In this document: in pieces, positions 1-8,285 of the stretch | How positions within the stretch are numbered: the stretch's first letter is position 1 | Layout: every line of letters begins with the position of its first letter | Source: Candidatus Pullichristensenella stercorigallinarum | GTDB lineage: Bacteria; Bacillota; Clostridia; Christensenellales; Aristaeellaceae | DNA length: 35,441 nucleotides | NCBI GenBank assembly: GCA_018712945.1 | Contig: DVFZ01000105.1 | Span: 1 to 35,441 of the forward strand | Direction: 5' to 3' | Made by a program: the position numbers and the translations under genes | The notes under the pieces: generated by a model | The model's input: only the letters and a program-made list of their open reading frames with translations | Database searches by the model: none | Told to the model about the DNA's origin: nothing

Positions 1-1839
1 TTGAGCGTCCTCCTCCCGGCGCTGGCCGTGGCCGAAGAAGCCGAGCCGACCCCCGCGCCCGTCCCCGCCGAGGCGATCATGGCCTACACGCAGGTGTACG
101 AACCGGAGACCTCCTTCGCGCTCTCCTCCACCGTGGCCTGGAACGCCGACGCGAGCGTGCTGGACGTGGCCAACGCGGATGTTCGCCCCGCCACCGCCCT
201 TGTTTATGTGGACGCCGACCTGCGCGTGCTCGACGCCTCCGGCAACGTTATCGCCGAATCCCTCGACGAGTACGTTGCCGCCACCGCCGGCGCCATCATC
301 CCCGCGCTGTACATCTCCGACGCGGAGACCGCCGCGGCGCTGAAGTTCTACCTCATCGAGTCCGGCCTGGGCGACGTGTTCGTGGCCGCCTCCTATGAAA
401 ACGCGGCGCTGGTCAAGGATGTGGCCGACCTCAACCCCGTGCGCGGCCTCATCGACTTCCGCGGCCTCACCGAGGCGGACGAGGACACGCTTGATGAGAT
501 CATCGCCACCACCAACGGCAGCCACGCCAAGGTCTGCCTGATCCCCGAGCAGATCGCCACCGAGGAAAACGTGCAGTACCTGCAGGGCCGCTGCTCCACC
601 GTGTGGGTGGCCACCTCCTCCACCGAGGCGGCGCTGCTCACGCAGTACACCAACGGCGCAAACGGCGTGCTGGTGGACGACTACCAGGCCGCCATCGACG
701 AACTGGGCTTCTTTGCCGACGGCGCGCCCTCGCTGCTGCGCCCCTCGCTGATCGTCGGCCATCGCGGCATGCCCAGCGAGTACGTGGAGAACACCACCCT
801 CTCCGCCATCGGCGCCTACACCGCCGGCGCGGACTCCATCGAGAACGACATCCACCTCACCGCTGACCGCGAGATCATCATCAACCACGATGAATCCCTC
901 GCCCGCCTCTTTGGCCGCGAGGACATCGAAAACCTCAACATCCTCTCCCTGAACGAGATCCTCGCCATGCCCTTCGTCAACGAGGGTGAAAAGGGCGTGC
1001 AGGCCGCCAACAACCAGAGCGCGGACGAATCCCGCTACGGCTACATCCGCTATTTGTCCTCCCAGCGCATGCCCACCCTGCGCGAGTTCTTCGAGCTGTT
1101 CGCCGACAGCGAAGTGGTGCATGATACCGAAATCAAGACCAACGACCCGGCCATCGTCATCGCCCTGCGCAACCTGGTCAACGAGTACGACAACTTCGGC
1201 GAATTGTTCACCATCTCCTTCAACGTCAACATCCTCGAGGAAATGTACGCCTCCTGGCCGGAGATGTCCGTGGGCGCGCTGGGCATGGAGGGCTACGCCG
1301 AGGAAGGCTCCAACCTGCCCATGTATCAGCCCTACGGCGAGATGATTGCAAACGGCGAAGCCACCGTGGAGGAATGCGTGGCCATGCTGTATGCCGAGCT
1401 TGACAAGTGGAACGCCACCTACAACCCCGCCACGAACTTCTCCTACGAGGTGGTGTCCGCCGGCCGTCATCGCGGGCTGACCGTGTGGCCGTGGACGTAT
1501 AACGACCCCGAGGCGTTTGCCGAGGCCTATCTCAACGGCGTGTACGGCCTGACCACCAACTTCTCCTACTGGGCCAGCGATTTCATCGTGGACATCGACG
1601 CCGCCGACGTGACCGTCGCCGCCGGTGCGGAGCTGCCCGCCCCCGTGGTCACCACCCAGAACGGGCAGCAGGTGAGCGCGGACGGCCTGGAAATCATCGT
1701 GCTGGAAGGCGCGCTGGACAGCGAGGGCGAGGCCCTGGCCATCTACCGCCTGGAGCAGGAGCTGGTGATCGAAGGCACGTCCTACGGCAGCTACTACCTC
1801 TACTCCAACCCCTTCACCGTGACGGTGACGGCGGCGTAA
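1..1839 (+). CDS. Secreted glycerophosphodiester phosphodiesterase family protein (5' partial)
   Basis: The reading frame is already open at base 1 and begins inside what looks like a signal peptide (leucine/alanine-rich, then AVAEEAEP), so the true start probably lies upstream. The catalytic GDPD domain starts near residue 253 with GHRG (His254), followed by VENT, the E-N-D metal-binding triad at 281-283 and NHD at 295-297. This is the usual GDPD pattern for metal-dependent hydrolysis of glycerophosphodiesters to glycerol-3-phosphate and an alcohol. Residues of about 40-250 look like a partial barrel with no catalytic motifs. The last 75 residues look like a beta-sandwich (Ig-like) domain, suggesting an extracellular or wall-associated enzyme. 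The substrate cannot be told from sequence. A hairpin follows the stop. The family call is firm; the N-terminal domain assignment is inference. Confidence 0.88.
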   Translation: MSVLLPALAVAEEAEPTPAPVPAEAIMAYTQVYEPETSFALSSTVAWNADASVLDVANADVRPATALVYVDADLRVLDASGNVIAESLDEYVAATAGAIIPALYISDAETAAALKFYLIESGLGDVFVAASYENAALVKDVADLNPVRGLIDFRGLTEADEDTLDEIIATTNGSHAKVCLIPEQIATEENVQYLQGRCSTVWVATSSTEAALLTQYTNGANGVLVDDYQAAIDELGFFADGAPSLLRPSLIVGHRGMPSEYVENTTLSAIGAYTAGADSIENDIHLTADREIIINHDESLARLFGREDIENLNILSLNEILAMPFVNEGEKGVQAANNQSADESRYGYIRYLSSQRMPTLREFFELFADSEVVHDTEIKTNDPAIVIALRNLVNEYDNFGELFTISFNVNILEEMYASWPEMSVGALGMEGYAEEGSNLPMYQPYGEMIANGEATVEECVAMLYAELDKWNATYNPATNFSYEVVSAGRHRGLTVWPWTYNDPEAFAEAYLNGVYGLTTNFSYWASDFIVDIDAADVTVAAGAELPAPVVTTQNGQQVSADGLEIIVLEGALDSEGEALAIYRLEQELVIEGTSYGSYYLYSNPFTVTVTAA

Positions 1840-1854
1840 AGCGAAAGTACCCGA

Positions 1855-1886
1855 CGGGGGGGAAAAGGGCATTTGCCCTTCCCCCC
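1855..1886 (+). terminator. Terminator-like hairpin after the GDPD gene
   Basis: A G6 run and AAGGGC pair with GCCCTT and C6, with a two-A bulge and a short ATTT loop. It lies 15 bases past the stop. The downstream tract is C/T-rich rather than a pure T-run, so termination is likely but not certain. Confidence 0.55.
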
Positions 1887-1898
1887 GCTTCTTCCCGG

Positions 1899-1927
1899 TT
1901 GACAGGCCGGAAAATCTGTGCTATGCT
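1899..1927 (+). promoter_or_regulatory. Sigma-A type promoter for the GNAT gene
   Basis: TTGACA at 1899-1904, a 17-base spacer and TATGCT at 1922-1927. It sits about 90 bases before the acetyltransferase start, directly after the upstream hairpin. Confidence 0.75.
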
Positions 1928-2018
1928 GATGGAGAAGAAACGGGTGCGCACCTACCGGCAGTCAGGCGAAATGCCTGGCTGTTTTTTCTTCCATACGTTT
2001 GCGAAAGGGTGAATCTAT

Positions 2019-2474
2019 ATGGTTTTGCGGGAACTGGGCCTGCGGGACGAGGCGGAAATCTTCGCGGTCATTCGCACCGCCTTCGCCGTTGCGCCCTGGA
2101 ACGACGACTGGCACAGCGCGGAGGAGTTTCACGCCTATTTCCTGGACATCCTCGGGAACCGGAATTCCCTGGGGTTGGGGCTGTGGGAAGGCGAGGCGCT
2201 GGTCGCCCTGGCATTGGGCAGGCTCAAGCACTGGTTTGACGGCGTGGAATACTGCATCGACGATTTCTGCGTGCGGCCGGACTGTCAGGGCCAGGGCGCC
2301 GGTTCCGCCCTGTTGGGCCAAATCCGGGAATATGCCTGCCGGGAGGGGTTTAAGCAGGTATCGCTTTTTACAAACCGCACCGCCCCGGCCTATGCGTTCT
2401 ATCAGAAAAACGGCTTTGCCGAGGTGGAAAACCGCGTCTGCATGGCCCTGCCGTGCGCGCCGGAGCGGGCGTGA
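2019..2474 (+). CDS. GNAT-family N-acetyltransferase
   Basis: A 151-residue single-domain protein of normal GNAT length. It should transfer an acetyl group from acetyl-CoA to an amine on a small molecule or protein in the cytoplasm. The acetyl-CoA pyrophosphate loop is visible as VRPDCQGQGAGSALL (a Q/R-x-x-G-x-G/A type motif A) near residue 87. The typical C-terminal strand-helix AYAFYQKNGFAEVE lies near residue 126. The start was chosen at the ATG preceded by GAAAGGGTG (2003-2011). The gene has its own strong promoter and ends in a shared bidirectional terminator, so it is monocistronic. Nothing in the neighbourhood suggests the acceptor substrate. Confidence 0.85.
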   Translation: MVLRELGLRDEAEIFAVIRTAFAVAPWNDDWHSAEEFHAYFLDILGNRNSLGLGLWEGEALVALALGRLKHWFDGVEYCIDDFCVRPDCQGQGAGSALLGQIREYACREGFKQVSLFTNRTAPAYAFYQKNGFAEVENRVCMALPCAPERA

Positions 2475-2536
2475 ACGCCGGTTGGGACAAGCTGTCTCCC
2501 GGACACGCGCAGGCGTGCGTACGCCGGGCAAAATGC

Positions 2537-2565
2537 GGCCCCGCCTTTGCGGGCGGGGCCTTCGC
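2537..2565. terminator. Bidirectional terminator between convergent genes
   Basis: GGCCCCGCC (2537-2545) pairs perfectly with GGCGGGGCC (2552-2560). T-rich sequence follows on the plus strand and GCATTTT on the minus strand. It can serve both the acetyltransferase and the convergent peptidoglycan-binding gene. Confidence 0.7.
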
Positions 2566-2659
2566 TTGTCAAAAACATTGCGCGGGGTTGCGGCGGAAGC
2601 GGCGGCTTTCGGCCTTCAGGCGGCATTCCGCCCTTTTGAACCGCCAAGCCCCGCCAGGC

Positions 2660-3466
2660 TTATTGCTGCGCTGCCGCCGGGAAATCTTCGGCGTACAGGG
2701 CGTGCTGGAAATTATCGTCGGCCACGCCGGAATCGTCCATGCCCGCCGCCTGCCGCGCCGCGCGCACGGCGGCCTCGGTGCGGCGGCCAAAGATGCCGTC
2801 CGCCTCGTCGTCCAGATAGCCCAGGTCAATCAGGCGCGTTTGCAGCGCCGTCACATCGTCGCCACGGCTGCCGTTTTGCAGCTCGGCATAGACGATGCGC
2901 TCCTCCAGCAGGAAATAGCGGCTGACCCGCTCCCCACCCTGGCAGTATGTAAGCACCAGATGGGTCATTTCCTGCCCCTCGGCCTGGTCGAAGCGCTTAT
3001 AGAGGGTGGCGCTTTCGCCGCCCGCCACTTCCGTGCCATAGCTGCCGGCGATTTCCGCGTCCATGAGCTGATAGCCGGTTTCCTGCGCGCCGTTCTCCCC
3101 TTCCAGCGTCAGCCAGAAGGCGTTTTGCGGCACGATGGCGGCGTCGCTTTCGTTGGCGATGGTGACCTGCGCCCCGGCCTGCGTGCCGTCGAATTTGTAC
3201 AGGCGGCCGTAGTTTTCCTCAAAATAGGCGGGCGAAAGGTAATTGTCCAGCGTCAGGGTCAGTTCAAAGGCCGCAAAATCCGTTTCCGCGGCGTCCAGGC
3301 GCGGCGAACCGTCGGCAAGCACCTCGGCGCTGAACGCGCAGGCTTCGCCCAGGCGGTAGGGGTTCTCCCGCGTGCCCTTTTCCATCTCCCCGGCGGCGAC
3401 GGACCCGGCCAACAGGCATAGCGTCAGCAGGGCCGCGGCGCGGCGCAGCATCTTTTTCACGGTCAT
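2660..3466 (-). CDS. Secreted protein with C-terminal peptidoglycan-binding domain
   Basis: A 268-residue protein. It begins with a basic n-region and a hydrophobic signal peptide ending AGSVAA-GE; there is no clear lipobox, so it should be released rather than lipidated. Residues of about 30-190 form a beta-rich region resembling DUF4352-type Ig-like domains (family guess only). Residues of about 200-260 are a PG_binding_1 domain: GSRGDDVTALQTRLIDLGYL followed by DGIFGRRTEAAVRAAR matches its three-helix repeat. The probable role is attachment to cell-wall peptidoglycan; no catalytic domain is present. The ATG is preceded by a GGGAAGG ribosome site. It is a lone gene on the minus strand, convergent with the acetyltransferase and divergent from the diguanylate cyclase. 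Confidence 0.8.
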   Translation of the reverse strand: MTVKKMLRRAAALLTLCLLAGSVAAGEMEKGTRENPYRLGEACAFSAEVLADGSPRLDAAETDFAAFELTLTLDNYLSPAYFEENYGRLYKFDGTQAGAQVTIANESDAAIVPQNAFWLTLEGENGAQETGYQLMDAEIAGSYGTEVAGGESATLYKRFDQAEGQEMTHLVLTYCQGGERVSRYFLLEERIVYAELQNGSRGDDVTALQTRLIDLGYLDDEADGIFGRRTEAAVRAARQAAGMDDSGVADDNFQHALYAEDFPAAAQQ

Positions 3467-3663
3467 CCTTCCCTTCCCGGTTTTTCCCCTTCATCATATC
3501 ACAAACGCCCGCCGCGGGCAAGCGGCAGGAGAAATTACCAATGTATCCAGGGATGTAACTGAGCTGTAATTTTGCCAACAATTTACATAATCCCCCCTCT
3601 TTCACGGCCACATAAATTTGCGAATTGTTGAATTTGAACATTCTCTTTGGCGGAAATTTGCGC

Positions 3664-3696
3664 TATAATAAGGAAAAGAAAGTCAAGAAAGAGGTG
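3664..3696 (+). promoter_or_regulatory. -10 box and ribosome site of the diguanylate cyclase gene
   Basis: TATAAT at 3664-3669 and GAGGTG at 3691-3696, nine bases before the ATG at 3706. No good -35 box is found at 16-18 bases spacing; the nearest TTGAAC (3634-3639) is 24 bases away. The promoter may be weak, activator-dependent or use another sigma factor. Confidence 0.45.
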
Positions 3697-3705
3697 ACGG
3701 CGGCC

Positions 3706-5847
3706 ATGAACCATACCGCGCGCAAGGTCAGCATGTATACGCTGATGGCGCTTTTGCTGGTTGCGACCGCCGTGATGGTGTTCCTTTCCGTGCTCTCCTA
3801 CGACCGGACGACGCAGCGCGAAGCGCGCGCCGCGGCCCTGGGAAACATGTCCGCCCGCATCGAAAGCCGGGGCAAGCAACTGCGCCTGATTCTCGAGGAC
3901 CGGCTGGACGCCCTGGAGGGGGTGGCCGGTACCCTGCAAGGGCGCCCCGGGGACGCGGAAGATTTGGCCACGCTCCTGCGCGCGCCGGCGCGGGCGATGG
4001 GGCTGCAATGGCTGTGCTTTGCCGGTGCGGACGGTCAGGCCGTGCGCGACGACGGCGAAGTGTTGGACCTTTCCGGCCTGTCCTGTTTCCAAAGGGCGCT
4101 GGCGGGCGAATCGCTGCTGTGCGACGGGGAGGGCGATTATGCGGGCTACCTGTTGCTGGCCGTGCCCGTGGGCGATGGCGAAGGCGCGCTGCTGGGCATG
4201 CAGAACATGGCCGGCCTTGGCAGGGATCTGTTCCCCGGCGGCATCAACGTCTGCCTGCTGCGGGCGGACGGGCGAATCCTCACCGCCGCGCCGGAGAGCC
4301 CCCTGGCCAACCGCGTCGGCGAAAATCTGTATGACATGCTGCAGGTGGACGGCGCGGCGGCGGAGGCCGTCAGCGCGGGCGAAACCACAATCCAACGCGG
4401 CTCCTCCGCCATGGGCGATTTCTATGCCGTCTGCGTGCCGCTGGGCACGGAAAGCAACTGGCTGCTGTGCGGCCTGATCCCCGTCTCCGCGCTGGAAACG
4501 CAGTTTTCCTTTGTAAACGAAGCCGCGTTCGTGCTGGAGGCGCGTTTGGGGCTGTGCGCGCTGGTGCTGATTGCGCTGGTGGCGTGGTTTTCCTGGGCCA
4601 GCAACCGCCGCCTGCGCGCTGAAAAATTGCGCCTGGAATGGAGCGAGGAGCGCTACCGCATACTCGCCGAGGATTCCAACGAAGTCATTTGGGAATACGA
4701 CGTATTGAACGACCAGCTGCGCCTGGGCGAAAACTTTGCCTATATTTACGGGCATGAGGGCGCCCATACCATAGAGGAGCTGCTTGACAACGCCCATCCA
4801 CAGGAGCGCGAGCATCTTGCGCAGGTTTTCAATGCGCTTCGCACCGGCGCCGGCTCCGAAACGCACGCCACGGTGGATTTCCGCGTGCGCATGGGCGCGG
4901 CGGACAGCGCCCGCTATACCTGGTGCCGCGCCCACATGAGCGTGTTGTTTGACGGCCGCCGCCGGAGGCGCTGGCTGATCGGCAAGCTGACGGATATCTC
5001 CCAGGAACGGCTCAACGCCGAGCGCCTGGAAAAACGGGCGCGCACCGACGCGCTGACCGGCCTTTTGAACCGCGCCGGGCTGGAGGACGCCATCCGCATG
5101 CGGTTGGAGGGCGGGCCGCGCCGCAAGTGCGCCGTGGTGCTGCTGGACATTGACGACTTCAAGGAAATCAACGACTTTTACGGCCACGATGTGGGCGACG
5201 ACGTTCTGCGCACGCTGGCGGACTTTTTGCGCGGCCATTTCCGGGGCACGGATATTGTCGGCCGCCTCGGCGGCGACGAATTCATGGCCCTGATGGAGGG
5301 CGTGGACAGCGCCGAACGCCTCATGCACGCGCTGACGCGGCTCAAGCAGGGGCTAGCCCGGCTGCACGCCGGCGAGGTGCGCGTGGGTTGCAGCGCCGGG
5401 GCCGCGCTCTTCCCGGAAAACGGCAACAGCTTCGACGCCCTCTACAAAAGCGCCGACGTGGCGCTCTACAACGCCAAGCGCGCCGGGAAGGGCCGCTTCA
5501 GCCTTTTTGCGGAGGAAGCTGACTTCAGCCCCACGCCGCAGGCATTGGAACACATGGAATACGCCGCCTATGTGGTGGACCCGCGCACGCGGGAGCTGCT
5601 GTTTGCCAACGCGAAGATGTGCGCCCGCTTCCCCAACCTGCGGCCGGGCGAAAAGTGTTACCGCGCCCTGATGGACGGCGCGGAGGCCCCCTGCGAAGGC
5701 TGCGACGCCAAGGCGCTGCTTGCGCAGGCGCGGGAGGGCGCGGCGGACGGCGGCGCGCTGTGTGGCGAATGGCTGCGCGCCTCGCTCACGCCGGTGCGCT
5801 GGCCGGATGGCCGGGAGGCGTTGCTTTTCACCTGCAAGCGCGGCTGA
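3706..5847 (+). CDS. Membrane diguanylate cyclase: sensor, PAS, GGDEF and cysteine-rich C-terminal PAS-like domain
   Basis: A 713-residue protein that should make cyclic di-GMP from two GTP at the membrane. Order of parts: TM1 (about 12-32); an extracytoplasmic sensor of about 240 residues (dCache-like, inferred); TM2 (about 280-302); a PAS domain (about 315-430); and a GGDEF domain (about 445-600). The catalytic motif is intact: GGDEF at 522-526. The product-inhibition I-site RGTD is at 513-516, five residues upstream, as in feedback-controlled cyclases. There is no EAL domain. The last 110 residues look like a degenerate PAS domain with cysteines at 651, 663, 666 and 686, unusual for this class. 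The start was placed at the ATG after GAGGTG, not at an upstream in-frame ATG that lies before the -10 box. The ligand sensed is unknown. Confidence 0.9.
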   Translation: MNHTARKVSMYTLMALLLVATAVMVFLSVLSYDRTTQREARAAALGNMSARIESRGKQLRLILEDRLDALEGVAGTLQGRPGDAEDLATLLRAPARAMGLQWLCFAGADGQAVRDDGEVLDLSGLSCFQRALAGESLLCDGEGDYAGYLLLAVPVGDGEGALLGMQNMAGLGRDLFPGGINVCLLRADGRILTAAPESPLANRVGENLYDMLQVDGAAAEAVSAGETTIQRGSSAMGDFYAVCVPLGTESNWLLCGLIPVSALETQFSFVNEAAFVLEARLGLCALVLIALVAWFSWASNRRLRAEKLRLEWSEERYRILAEDSNEVIWEYDVLNDQLRLGENFAYIYGHEGAHTIEELLDNAHPQEREHLAQVFNALRTGAGSETHATVDFRVRMGAADSARYTWCRAHMSVLFDGRRRRRWLIGKLTDISQERLNAERLEKRARTDALTGLLNRAGLEDAIRMRLEGGPRRKCAVVLLDIDDFKEINDFYGHDVGDDVLRTLADFLRGHFRGTDIVGRLGGDEFMALMEGVDSAERLMHALTRLKQGLARLHAGEVRVGCSAGAALFPENGNSFDALYKSADVALYNAKRAGKGRFSLFAEEADFSPTPQALEHMEYAAYVVDPRTRELLFANAKMCARFPNLRPGEKCYRALMDGAEAPCEGCDAKALLAQAREGAADGGALCGEWLRASLTPVRWPDGREALLFTCKRG

Positions 5848-5859
5848 CGGCCGTCCAGG

Positions 5860-6065
5860 GTGTCGCCAAAGCCCGCACCGGCGAGGCGGCGCGAAATCCC
5901 GCCAGGCGGGAGGAACCCATATGGGCGCGGGTGGCCTGCGCGTTTGGCGCGAAGGCGGGGGTTTTCAAGGCAGTTTTCGCGTTTGTGAACTTTACCGGCG
6001 CTCCGGGGCGCTTTTCCCCGGCTCGCGGCGGCGATGGAAGCGGTGCGCGCGCCGCTTTCATCGCC
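5860..6065 (+). repeat. R2 repeat, copy a (degenerate)
   Basis: The right half matches copy b at a fixed offset of 240 bases. Both copies have a G-C-A-A/G-T-T-T-T-like strand leading into CGCGTTTG or GCGTTTGC, then a hairpin built from GGCGATGGAAGCGG (6030-6043) and CCGCTTTCATCGCC (6052-6065). The left half is only weakly similar. No convincing ORF runs through it: several frames are open because of high GC, but none has a start with a ribosome site. Confidence 0.5.
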
Positions 6066-6074
6066 GTCAGGAGG

Positions 6075-6310
6075 TTGACAAAGCCGGCAGACTGCCAGAG
6101 GGATGCAAAAGCCTGCAAGACAAGGAAGCAAACTTGCAGGCAAGGGAGCTTACATGGACGTAAGCGGCCGCGGGCTGCATGTGCAGCTGACGCAGGAAGT
6201 AAAAATTGCCTCTGATTTTTCTTTAATCAGGGCAATTTTTGCGTTTGCGGACTTTGGCAGCGCTCTGGCGGCGATGGAGGCGGTATGCGCACCGCTTCCA
6301 TCGCCGTTTT
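6075..6310 (+). repeat. R2 repeat, copy b (best preserved)
   Basis: Begins TTGACAAAGCC. Hairpin 1: GCCTGCAAG (6111-6119) with CTTGCAGGC (6133-6141). A small palindrome GCTGCATGTGCAGC lies at 6174-6187. Hairpin 2: AAAAATTGCC (6201-6210) plus CTGATT (6212-6217) pairs with AATCAG (6225-6230) plus GGCAATTTTT (6231-6240). Hairpin 3: GGCGATGGAGGCGG (6270-6283) with CCGCTTCCATCGCC (6292-6305). Related copies lie at 7971 and 12588. It fills the gap between the cyclase and the BMP gene promoter. Confidence 0.65.
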
Positions 6311-6421
6311 CGCCGTGGGGCGGGAAATTTCGCCCGTTTCCGGAGCGCCGCCCTCTCTCCGCATTTTTTCGCCGTTCGACGCCTTTTGCCTGAATTTTAC
6401 CCGCAAATCGCGCGATTTGTG

Positions 6422-6450
6422 TTGACGGATGCCGAAAATGGGTATACAAT
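6422..6450 (+). promoter_or_regulatory. Sigma-A type promoter for the BMP-protein gene
   Basis: TTGACG at 6422-6427, a 17-base spacer and TACAAT at 6445-6450, about 65 bases before the ATG at 6516. Confidence 0.75.
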
Positions 6451-6515
6451 CTATCTGTAACTGGCGAAAATGTTCGCCTTTTTTCGCTCAAGAGGATATG
6501 TGGAGGGAAGAATCG

Positions 6516-7600
6516 ATGAAAAACTGTTTGCTCTGGTGCTTTCCCTGATGCTCGTCTTCGCCTTTGCCGGCTCGGCGCTCGCCTTTGAGCCCGTCCCCGC
6601 GGACGAAATCAAGGTCGGCTTCGTCTACATTGGCGACCCCAGCGACAAGGGCTACACCCTGGCGCACCATGAGGGCACCCTGGAAATGCAGGAAGCCCTG
6701 GGCCTGCGCGACGACCAGATCCTCGTCAAGACCAACGTCACCGAGGACAGCGCCTGCGAAAACGCCATCCTCGAGCTGATCGAGCAGGGCTGCAACGTGA
6801 TCTTTGGCAACAGCTTCGGCTTCGGCACTTACATGGCTGAGCTGGCGGAACAGTATCCCGACGTGATCTTCCTGCACTGCTCCGGCAACCTCTCCAACGA
6901 CGTCAACTTTGCCAACTACTTCGGCCGCATCTGGGAAGCGCGCTACCTGGCCGGAATCGCCGCGGGCCTGCGCACCGAGAACAACCACCTCGGCTATGTG
7001 GCCGCCATGCAGATTCCCGAGTGCATCTACTCCATGAACGCCTACTTCCTGGGCGCGCGCAGCGTCAACCCGGATGTGACCATGGACGTGCTGTTCACCA
7101 ACACCTGGTATGACCCCACCATCGAAGGCCAGGCCGCGCAGGCGCTGATTGACATGGGCTGCGACGTGATCGCCCAGCATCAGGACACCACCATGCCCGT
7201 GGCCGCCGCTGAGGAAGCCGGCGTTTGGGCCTGCGGCTACAACTGCGATATGACCGAGGACGGCCCGCACGCCCACCTCACCGCCCCCATCTGGCACTGG
7301 GGCATCTACGTCACCGAGCAGGTGCAGGCCGTGATCGACGGCACCTGGGAGCCGGTCAACCGCCTCGAAGGCATGAACGAAGGCTGGGTGGATATCTCCC
7401 CCCTGACCGAGAACTGCGCCGAGGGCACCGAGGAGGCCGTTGAGGCCGCCCGCGAAGCCATCATGAGCGGCGAGCTGCAGATCTTCTCTGGTGAGATCAC
7501 CGACAACGAGGGCAACGTCGTCGTGGCCGAGGGCCAGACCCTGACCGACGAGGAAATCCTTCAGATCACCTGGTTCTGCGAGGGCATCACCATCAACTAA
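6516..7600 (+). CDS. BMP-family ABC transporter substrate-binding protein, with an apparent one-base shift at the start
   Basis: The body (about 340 residues) is a BMP/Med-type periplasmic-binding fold: KVGFVYIGDPSDKGYT at the N-lobe, NVIFGNSFGFGTYM, and a Y-F-G-R-I-W-E-A-R-Y-L-A-G segment. This family binds nucleosides or related ligands outside the membrane for an ABC importer. The natural start is the ATG at 6516 after GGAGGG (6502-6507). However, the run of five A's at 6519-6523 puts that ATG out of frame with the rest. One more A would give MKKLFALVLSLM, a textbook signal peptide ending SALA-FEP. Without it, translation in the main frame must begin at ATG 6470 or GTG 6500, which lack that context. 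This is either an assembly/sequencing error or a real frameshift. No importer ATPase or permease lies nearby. Confidence 0.85.
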
Positions 7601-7622
7601 GGTCCCCTCTCAAAATACCACC

Positions 7623-7676
7623 GGGGCGTGGAAAACCGCGCCCCAACCAAAAACGGGGCGGCGTGCTGCAAAAGCG
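7623..7676 (+). terminator. Terminator-like hairpins after the BMP gene
   Basis: Two GC-rich hairpins follow the stop: GGGGCG with CGCCCC (about 7623-7644), then a GCGGCG/CGCCGC pair followed by TTTGTTG (about 7656-7688). They probably end the BMP transcript just before the R1 element. Confidence 0.45.
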
Positions 7677-7684
7677 CGCCGCTT

Positions 7685-7935
7685 TGTTGTGCAACGAACC
7701 CCCGCTTCGAGCGGGGGTTCCGGAGAGCTTATAGCTATACCAGGAATCGTCAAACCCTTTTCCAACAAACGGGGGACGTGCTGCGAGAGGCATGACGTAA
7801 AGAGGGCAAAGAGCTGCTTTGAGCAGCATCCAGGGAAACTGGTGCATGAGCCGGCAATTCAGAGCGCGTGAGCGCTGCCGGGATCATGTCCTTATAGGGC
7901 TTCGTCAAACCACCGGCTTAGCCGGTGGTCATGAT
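7685..7935 (+). repeat. R1 structured element, copy A (best preserved; orphan HEARO/omega-RNA or IS605-like candidate)
   Basis: Left-end hairpin: AACCCCCGC (7697-7705) with GCGGGGGTT (7711-7719). Internal stems are visible as GCTGCTT/AGCAGC, CCAG/CTGG, and CCGGC...GCCGG enclosing AGCGC/GCGCT. Right-end hairpin: ACCACCGGC (7909-7917) with GCCGGTGGT (7921-7929). ATGA follows immediately at 7931-7934. Length about 233 nt between hairpin ends; no ORF of its own. Copies in the opposite orientation lie at 12788, 14904 and 32265. The layout fits a non-autonomous IS200/IS605-type element or a HEARO-like RNA, but no nuclease or transposase gene is present, so the class is inference. Confidence 0.6.
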
Positions 7936-7970
7936 TGTGCGAAGCTCCTCATTGAGAGCGGGGCAGGATA

Positions 7971-8145
7971 TTGACAAAGTCAACAGGCTGTCAGCGGGAT
8001 GAAAAAGTTTGCAAGGCAGGAAAGCTTGCACAGACGTATGGGAAGGCCGCAAGTGCCGCCGGAAGCAAAAATTGCTTCCTTCTTTCGTTTTGAGAAAGCA
8101 ATGGCGTTTGCAGGCTTTGTCAGCGCTCTGAGTTTCGCCTTTGGC
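7971..8145 (+). repeat. R2 repeat, copy c
   Basis: Begins TTGACAAAGTC 41 bases after the right end of R1 copy A. Hairpin 1 is TGCAAG/CTTGCA. Hairpin 2 is ATTGCTT (8071-8077) with AAGCAAT (8096-8102). In copies b and d the same stem reads GCC/GGC, so a C-G pair has become T-A and pairing is kept. The copy ends near GCTTTGTCAGCGCTCTG. The stretch from 8146 to 8285 holds nothing recognisable. Confidence 0.6.
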
Positions 8146-8285
8146 GAAACCTCTTCCACCACCCCTCCAATTTTTCCAATCGTCAAAAGCGGCCGTCTTG
8201 AAAACCCGAACGGTTTCAACCTGCCGCCGGGTATGATTAAAGTGCGAAAGGGGGTTCCGCCCTCTCGAGAATTTGGGGACAGCCT

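Noticed and set aside
5848..6500. Protein gene in the gap before the BMP gene
   Set aside because: Several frames are open, but all cross the hairpins of R2 and none has a start with a ribosome site or a recognisable domain.
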